Of a stretch of 44,200 bases of DNA, positions 39,701 to 44,200 are shown one piece after another. A program made the position numbers and the translations under genes. The notes beneath the pieces are model-generated. The model made no database searches and was not told the origin of the DNA. It saw nothing but the letters and a program-made list of their open reading frames with translations. How positions within the stretch are numbered: the first letter of the stretch is position 1; every line of letters starts with the position of its first letter. Location of the stretch: contig DNRQ01000055.1 in assembly GCA_003499925.1 (NCBI GenBank), forward strand, positions 22,160 through 66,359, written 5' to 3'. Source of the DNA: Geobacter sp. GTDB lineage: Bacteria; Desulfobacterota; Desulfuromonadia; Geobacterales; Geobacteraceae.

Positions 39701-41809
39701 GGTAAAGGTGTATACCCCGGCCGGAAGCGGCGTGCTGGCGGGATACTGCTTGGACAGGGAAAACCTTCCGTTCAGGTAGGGGACCTTGTCCGCCTCGGTG
39801 AAGGTATAGGTGAATCCGTTAGGGCCGTCGACCTTGACGGTCATTCCGGCCAAGGTGGTGGCGGAGCTGTTGATGCCGGCATCCAGGACATCGAACCGGC
39901 TGCCGTCGGCCTGGGTTTTGTGCCAGACCGCACCCCAGTTAAGGGTGACCGCCGCCGGGTCCAGGTTCATGTCGATGCCGGAGAGCTGTGCGTTGGCTGC
40001 CAGCAGCACCGGGTCGGCGCTGGACTGGCCGAACCTGCCGTTGTACCATTTGGTCTGGTAGCTCCCCAGGTAGGGGGGAACATAGTATTGTAACAGGTAG
40101 CTTCCGGCATTGAGCGTGTTGAATATATAGCCGCCGGTAAAATTGGTCGTTGCAGTGTTTATGGCAGTATTGGTCTGGCTGTCGTACAAGGTGACCCTTG
40201 CGCCGTCAATCCCCTCCCCCGTCTTGCCATCCCTGACAATACCGGAAATGCTTCCCCCCGTGGTCGGGTTCAGATAAGCGTTCACATGCACCTCGCTTAC
40301 CGGCGACAAGCTGTCATCCGACGCGACTTGCAGCGTGGTCGACCTGGAGCCGGAGCCGAGCACGGGACGCTTCAGATCGAGCGTCACCGCGCAGGATGCG
40401 CCGGCGGCAAGAATCGGAGCCAGACTGCTGCAGGTACCGCTCCTCAGGGCGAAATCGCCGCTGCCGGCTCCGCCGAGGCTGATCGACGAGGTGTGCAGGG
40501 GGGCAGTACCCTGGTTTGCTATGGTTACGGCGTGCGGCCCGGTGGAGTAGCCCGGGTATTCGTTGAAATAGAGATAATCCGGGTCGACCACGATCTTCGG
40601 TCTTTCCCAGCCGCTGCAGACCACCCCGAGCAGGTCCCCGCCGTTGCTGGCGACCACCTTCTGGTAGTCGGTGAGCCCCAGAGGGAACAGGCCGCCTATG
40701 GTCGCATCGGGGGGCATGGTTCCGGTAGAGCAGTTCCCCAAGGCGGCCCGGATATTGATGGGGGCTGCGGCATTGAAGAATTTGGAGAGATCCACGGTAC
40801 TGTTCTTCGCCTCGCTGCTGTCCACGAATGCCAGGAGTCGAGGGCCGTCCAGCGACGCCCTGATATCGGCAAGCACATCGGCGATATCGGTCAGGTCCTG
40901 GGTGGAGCTGGAAACCGGTTCGTTGGAAACCACGGCATCGACCACGAACAGGTGATGACCGGCTCCGCTGCGCCCCTCAAGCAGAGGCGCCGCAAAGTTG
41001 TAGGTCTCGATGAAGCTGATCAGCGCGGCACGAGCGGTGCCAAGCCGGGCCGGATCCTTCGCGGTCAGAAAGGTTGCGTCGTCCGCGAAGAGCTTCTTGT
41101 AGGTCAGCAACTGGTCCGGAGCCGCCGCTATGTCCGGGACGCTCACGTCGAGCCCGTAGACCATCAACAGGTTCAGGTTGCATTTTACCGCGTTGAGGAG
41201 CGCCTTGATGACCAGAGCATCGGCATAATCGACCTCGATGTTGGAGCCGTAACTGGTCGCTATGGCCGCTGGGGCGAGGATGGAGCTGAAGGAGGGATTG
41301 CTGACCTTGCCGAGGTTGGCGATTGCCCCGTCCAGCTCGGGGAGCACCTTTGCCTTGACGAAATCGAGCACCGCGCCGGTTCGCGGCATGGAGGCTACGA
41401 ACCCGTCGGGCTCCGTCCCATCCATGCCGTAGAGGCCGAAGGTCTGGAAGGAGAAGCCGGAGGCCTCGAAGATCTCTCTGACGCTGTCCAGACCGGCGCT
41501 GCTGCCGGGCTGTTCCATGACCGCGAAAACGCGGGTCACGCCGTAAAGCAGGTTCGCCTCCTGGTTTTCAGGGGCCGCGGCGACGGCTTGGGCAAACTGG
41601 TCGCGCGCCGCCAGGATGTCGTGTGTCTGCAGGTAATACTTGCCGCTGTTGATAAGTGGCTGGGGATCGACCAGAGCCGCAGCCACCTTGGGGAGCGCAG
41701 CCGCCTCGGTGATCGGGCCCGATGCAGAGGGCGAGGACAAAACGGCTGCCGTCGCCCCCAAGACGGCGAGCAGGCACGAAAGCACAACAAATAGTACCAA
41801 TTTCTTCAT
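36785..41809 (-). CDS. Giant secreted TPR-like protein with repeated beta modules, InlB B-repeat and shared C-terminal module
   Basis: A protein of 1674 residues, ATG 41809 with GGAGGG 4 bp upstream. Signal peptide MKKLVLFVVLSCLLAVLGA. Residues about 45-410 are closely related to the 23987-27196 protein (TPR-like YYLQTHDILAARDQFAQAVA, then a helical region). Next are a choice-of-anchor-D-like domain (about 415-525) and one carboxypeptidase-regulatory-like domain (about 535-615). Then come three tandem modules of roughly 200-230 residues (about 620-1300), each with a W/F-x-YR-x-A/R strand (YYYRLRIATN, IFYRVAVFDK, IWYQAALYNS). A DGDGDGFAGNIDSNDG calcium-loop-like segment, a Big_5-type domain (about 1330-1430) and a chitobiase C-terminal-like domain (about 1435-1515) follow. 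An InlB B-repeat and the tail LKIRQGTLTIERLLLR end the protein. The 23987 homologue lacks the three modules. Function unknown. Confidence 0.86.
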   Translation of the reverse strand: MKKLVLFVVLSCLLAVLGATAAVLSSPSASGPITEAAALPKVAAALVDPQPLINSGKYYLQTHDILAARDQFAQAVAAAPENQEANLLYGVTRVFAVMEQPGSSAGLDSVREIFEASGFSFQTFGLYGMDGTEPDGFVASMPRTGAVLDFVKAKVLPELDGAIANLGKVSNPSFSSILAPAAIATSYGSNIEVDYADALVIKALLNAVKCNLNLLMVYGLDVSVPDIAAAPDQLLTYKKLFADDATFLTAKDPARLGTARAALISFIETYNFAAPLLEGRSGAGHHLFVVDAVVSNEPVSSSTQDLTDIADVLADIRASLDGPRLLAFVDSSEAKNSTVDLSKFFNAAAPINIRAALGNCSTGTMPPDATIGGLFPLGLTDYQKVVASNGGDLLGVVCSGWERPKIVVDPDYLYFNEYPGYSTGPHAVTIANQGTAPLHTSSISLGGAGSGDFALRSGTCSSLAPILAAGASCAVTLDLKRPVLGSGSRSTTLQVASDDSLSPVSEVHVNAYLNPTTGGSISGIVRDGKTGEGIDGARVTLYDSQTNTAINTATTNFTGGYIFNTLNAGSYLLQYYVPPYLGSYQTKWYNGRFGQSSADPVLLAANAQLSGIDMNLDPAAVTLNWGAVWHKTQADGSRFDVLDAGINSSATTLAGMTVKVDGPNGFTYTFTEADKVPYLNGRFSLSKQYPASTPLPAGVYTFTLTDANGNVSYRVGARPAVTKSLPKVDATTIKFQRKADGSYRFSWAPANGTGHYYYRLRIATNDALSTPVYLGVRTMASSIDVPLGTALNPLVDGTAYKVRVEVMDAPSLDVTTSRSDSAFVNFTPRGSDYSASRLLVTYAAINNRTDSNGALSTDVHFGVNNPAAVTSVNLRNGAGSVIYTFQAADRSNADFYKKFTTPLAPGSYSIQFAANGLDHYAYVTLTAPVSYPIPVSSTMQAEDQGNGYIRFSWANVDHTGPIFYRVAVFDKITGPVVNGAMYTTSRQNLTHVDVAKESLGDLSTKQWRVEVYDSGQANTQRNRVNGPYLDLNPAPFSAARPVIGSWRVRSLTSSAGVTRSQVLVNAAAPNGVLSEIRVTGPNGYSRELLSQGRYLPVYGAYALEEAGLPAAGLYTITARNSSGTSAIRYIYQPAAHAVPAVDYRTLRSNREPNGDTRISWAPVLSDVPIWYQAALYNSSDASGDGLMDAAVHTPIGNLDVNFDGISEQLSIYPLTSVTIPAATKLPPVHLIRITALDGGQTFGNLGGARLLLTNVAHNASHSAMVKAESLGFNYGSLNDGDGDGFAGNIDSNDGNPAVYPFSGGNDALALSVKSSSPSHGSTGNSAGTSICATFNKAIDQRTLAGNFTLSGGVAATLSYSTATAGYPAFTACLTPATPLAANMQFSATVAAAVKDPAGHALGSPFTWSFSTDAAPYSSASPAGGYYSAPQTVTLTANMPGSVLYYTTDGSMPTYPPSGSTQVYSGPITVSGTTLLTYFARNSAGVSGPVNSQNYTVVIPTWTLTVQTAGSGSGNVNSVPSGIACVTGSSAGCSAGFSGGSKITLTPAASSGSVFGGWSGACTGAGSCQVTMDAAKSVSASFDIKPASVRIDGSTVPYYSIGGTLDAVSTGGRTVRARAETFVENVIMTSPAAILLKGGFTDALFGARTATSFTVLDGSLKIRQGTLTIERLLLR

Positions 41810-42252
41810 ACACCCTCCTGATTAAAGCTACTAAATTACACGGTTTCGATGGATTCTTTCTATGATTCCGGTTGAGCGACATGGCGCGGCGCTACCTACA
41901 GACAAGCCGGCACGGCCTTTATTGCCGTCACTGTCTGAAAGGCTCCAGAGGCAGCCGGCGACCGGCACCTGTCAGCCTGCACGACGGGATTTACCTTATA
42001 TCCTCAATCTAGCTGAGGAAAGTATCATGATTTGTCGTCCAGATCACCATTTTTTTTGTCGATCAAGCGGCAGCGCACCACCCTCATTAGTGACCGGGGA
42101 ACATCCATGGTGGATTAATGAAGGATTATGCGAAGTTGAGAGGAACAGGAGGGGCAGGATAGTAGGAGCGGGTCGGGGCGCACGGCCTGTCGATTGCAGT
42201 TTGGAGGCGCATCCCTCTTCCTTCATAGGCAAGAAGGGGGATGCGCCAAAGT
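41810..42252. other. Intergenic region between two secreted-protein genes
   Basis: Short open frames on both strands lack ribosome binding sites and recognisable features. Near 41917-41927 the minus strand carries GCAATAAAGGC, identical to the -10 region of the promoter at 27813, but without a matching TTGACA. The terminator hairpin of the next gene is at 42206-42247. Confidence 0.4.
42206..42247 (-). terminator. Hairpin after the MBG-repeat gene
   Basis: GGCGCATCCCTCTT pairs with AAGAAGGGGGATGCGCC (one bulge) 6 bp after the stop codon at 42253. No U-tract follows, so it is a likely but unproven terminator. Confidence 0.55.
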
Positions 42253-44200
42253 CTAATGCAACTTAACACCGTCTGCGATCAGCTTTCCTTGCCTGATGGT
42301 AAGAGTACCTTCAAGGGTGGTGTACCCACTTTGAGTATCGAACGTCGGCTCATACCCTCCCTGGAGTACAACATCCTTCGCGTCATCCAGTAACAAATCG
42401 CCTGAGAGTGGAACCCCTACAGCCATAATTATCGCATTCTGAGTCGCAGCATCATAAGCGGGCTGAATGATGCCGTAATACTGAGGCAAGCCATAAATTT
42501 TGACATATGGCAAAACCTCGAAGGTCGCGACAATGGTTTGGGGAGCGGATAAGGTAAACTGGCAGACAGAGAATCCGGTGCATGCACCGCTCCACCCCTC
42601 GAACCGGGAACCGTTGGAAACGGTCGCTATCAGTTTGATGATGGTCCCGGACAGGAAACTTCCCGTACAGGTCCCGCTCGTGCAGGAAATACCAACAGGA
42701 AAACTGTTAACAGTCCCACTACCGCTCCCGGCGAGGCTGAGGCTTACTAAATACTCGTTTTTCACGTCCAAGGTGCCGTTGACAAAGGCAAAGGTATAAT
42801 TGGCCGCGCCAAGGGAACCTTTCGCCGCAACAATTGGGTAGCTCCCAGCTGGGCTGTCCACCTTGGCGGGGGTTGTAAGGGATGGTGATCCGGTCAAAAC
42901 GCTGGCCGTTTCGCCGTTTACAAACCCGGAGTAGGAGGCGGTGAAGGCCGGGTTGGCAGCTCCGTATGGCCTGTTCGCGTCATTCGCTGTAACAGTAAGT
43001 TTGGCCTGGTTTACCGTAAGCGAACCGGCTACATAGTTGAAATCGTAATTCGTACTCACAGCGCCGCCTGGAGTAAGTGCATAATTCCCCGTGGGGCTCA
43101 TCACGGTGGCCGAGGTGCTGACAGCGGGACGCGTTGTGAGCTTTGCAGGCGTGTCGCTGTTCTTGAATCCGGAGTACCAAACGGTGAAGGTCGGGTTTGC
43201 ATCGCCGTAGGTTCTGCTTGCGCTGTTGGCGGCCACGCTGAGGGTGGCCTTGGTCACCGTCAGCGTTCCGGCTACATAGCTGAAGCTGTAGTTCGTGCTC
43301 GCGGCGCCGCTTGGATTGATTGCGTAACTAGCGACGGGACTTGTCACGGTAGCAGTGGTGCTAGCGCTCGGCTGGGTGGTGAGGCTTGCAGGCGTGTCGC
43401 TGTTCTTGAATCCGGAGTACCAAACGGTGAAGTTCGGGTTTGCATCGCCGTAGGTTCTGCTTGCGTTGTTGGCGGTCACGCTGAGGGTGGCCTTGGTCAC
43501 GGTCAGCGTGCCAGCTACATAGCTTAAGCTGTAGTTCGTGCTCGCAGCGCCGCTTGGACTGATTGCGTAACTACCGGCGGGAGTCGTCGCGGTAGCAGTG
43601 GTGCTGGCGCTCGGCTGGGTGGTGAGGCTTGCAGGCGTGTCGCTGTTCTTGAATCCGGAGTACGAAAGGGTGAAGTTCGGGTTTGCAGCACCGTAGGTTC
43701 TGCTTGCGTTGTTGGCATTCACGCTGAGGGGGGCCTTGGTCACCGTCAGCGTTCCAGCTACATAGCTTACGCTGTAGTTCGTGCTCGCAGCGCCGCTTGC
43801 ATTGATGGCGTAACTGCCGACGGGACTTGTCACGGTAGCAGCGGTACTGGCGCTCGGCTGGGTGGTGAGGCTTGCAGGCGTATCACTGTTCTTGAATCCG
43901 GAGTACGAAACGGTGAAGTTCGGGTTTGCAGCACCGTAGGTTCTGCTTGCGTTGTTGGCAGTCACGCTGAGGGGGGCCTTGGTCACGGTCAGCGTTCCAG
44001 CTACATAGCTGAAGCTGTAGTTCGTGCTCGCAGCGCCGCTTGGATTGATTGCGTAACTGCCGACGGGAGTTGTCAAGGTAGCAGTGGTGCTGGCGCTCGG
44101 CTGGGTGGTGAGGCTTGCAGGCGTGTCGCTGTTCTTGAATCCGGAGTACCAAACGGTGAAGTTCGGGTTTGCAGCTCCGTAGGTTCTGCTTGCGTTGTTG
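42253..44200 (-). CDS. MBG-repeat secreted protein with InlB B-repeat and shared C-terminal module (5' end outside window)
   Basis: The frame is open to the window edge, so only the C-terminal 649 residues are seen; a TTG at 44076 is inside the repeat array and is not the start. At least six MBG-type (mostly beta-strand) repeats of 81 residues are present. Each contains ASRTYGDANPNFTVWYSGF, SDTPASLTTQPSAS, GSYAINPSGAASTNYSFSY and VAGTLTVTKA. The last repeats are more diverged. One divergent InlB B-repeat (FEGWSGACTGFSVC) follows, then the shared module with VVLQGGYEPTF, YTTLEGTLTIRQGKL and the final DGVKLH. Such MBG arrays occur in very large adhesins. Its place beside the other shared-tail genes suggests a common surface role. 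Confidence 0.85.
   Translation of the reverse strand, partial: NNASRTYGAANPNFTVWYSGFKNSDTPASLTTQPSASTTATLTTPVGSYAINPSGAASTNYSFSYVAGTLTVTKAPLSVTANNASRTYGAANPNFTVSYSGFKNSDTPASLTTQPSASTAATVTSPVGSYAINASGAASTNYSVSYVAGTLTVTKAPLSVNANNASRTYGAANPNFTLSYSGFKNSDTPASLTTQPSASTTATATTPAGSYAISPSGAASTNYSLSYVAGTLTVTKATLSVTANNASRTYGDANPNFTVWYSGFKNSDTPASLTTQPSASTTATVTSPVASYAINPSGAASTNYSFSYVAGTLTVTKATLSVAANSASRTYGDANPTFTVWYSGFKNSDTPAKLTTRPAVSTSATVMSPTGNYALTPGGAVSTNYDFNYVAGSLTVNQAKLTVTANDANRPYGAANPAFTASYSGFVNGETASVLTGSPSLTTPAKVDSPAGSYPIVAAKGSLGAANYTFAFVNGTLDVKNEYLVSLSLAGSGSGTVNSFPVGISCTSGTCTGSFLSGTIIKLIATVSNGSRFEGWSGACTGFSVCQFTLSAPQTIVATFEVLPYVKIYGLPQYYGIIQPAYDAATQNAIIMAVGVPLSGDLLLDDAKDVVLQGGYEPTFDTQSGYTTLEGTLTIRQGKLIADGVKLH
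42918..44200. repeat. 243-bp tandem repeats encoding MBG domains
   Basis: The marker TCTTGAATCCGGAGTAC recurs at 43161, 43404, 43647, 43890 and 44133, exactly 243 bp apart, with a diverged unit at 42918. The copies from 43161 rightward are nearly identical in DNA, pointing to recent amplification or gene conversion. Confidence 0.9.

Noticed and set aside
42044..42232. 62-codon open frame on the minus strand
   Set aside because: No ribosome binding site or motif, and it ends inside the terminator hairpin region.
43161..44200. CRISPR or satellite repeat
   Set aside because: The 243-bp period is a multiple of three and stays in one reading frame encoding MBG domains.
1..44200. Sigma-54 promoters, as expected for Geobacter-type EPS control
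   Set aside because: I found no convincing TGGCAC-N5-TTGC pair on either strand upstream of the genes; TGGCAC near 36517 lacks the second box.
1..44200. tRNA or rRNA genes, or integrase next to the Fic or ATPase segments
   Set aside because: None recognised on either strand, so classical genomic-island borders could not be supported.

Overview
The window reads as part of a high-GC chromosome of a Geobacter-like bacterium (Desulfuromonadota). That placement is an inference from the style of the exopolysaccharide genes, the LptC-like protein, the very large multi-domain secreted proteins ending in InlB-type repeats, and the GC-rich intergenic palindromes. No rRNA, tRNA or other taxonomic marker is present. 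Almost every gene lies on the minus strand, so the transcriptional order runs from high to low coordinates.

Positions 181-14705 hold a Wzx/Wzy-type exopolysaccharide locus. In transcription order it contains a Wzz-like chain-length protein, a Wzx-type flippase, a polysaccharide pyruvyl transferase-like protein, two glycosyltransferases, a Wzy-like polymerase, a secreted PslG-like glycoside hydrolase and two more GT4 glycosyltransferases. After a 755-base gap with its own promoter comes the polyprenyl glycosylphosphotransferase that would start each repeat unit. Just upstream are a small secreted protein with phage-fibre-like motifs (13992-14705) and a 914-residue SLBB-repeat export protein (14944-17688). 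No tyrosine kinase or phosphatase of the Wzc/Wzb type is seen.

Positions 18006-44200 are dominated by five large secreted proteins, the last cut by the window edge. Their N-terminal parts differ: IPT/TIG, TPR-like, DUF1566/Lcl plus putative Ig domains, and MBG repeats. All five end in the same arrangement of one divergent InlB B-repeat, then an 80-90 residue module, then a final beta-strand-like tail with a consensus like LxIRxGxLxxERLxLR at the very C-terminus. A sixth copy survives only as a 29-codon fragment. One of these genes sits directly behind an LptC-like gene. Two promoters in this region are nearly identical in the -35, spacer and -10.

Two lower-GC, defence-like insertions break this array. 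The first (21941-23981) carries a single-gene AbiEi-like/Fic protein. It is preceded by seven TTAA-N10-TTAA repeats at near-helical spacing, and the whole segment is bounded by 46-bp inverted repeats. The second (about 34153-36780) carries an orphan AAA ATPase, next to the truncated paralogue and a cluster of REP/MITE-like palindromes.

A reasonable working picture is an extracellular-matrix locus: polysaccharide synthesis and export together with large matrix or adhesion proteins sharing a C-terminal module, punctuated by acquired toxin/defence genes. The most notable candidates for something undescribed are the Fic cassette with its operator array and inverted-repeat borders, and the shared C-terminal module.
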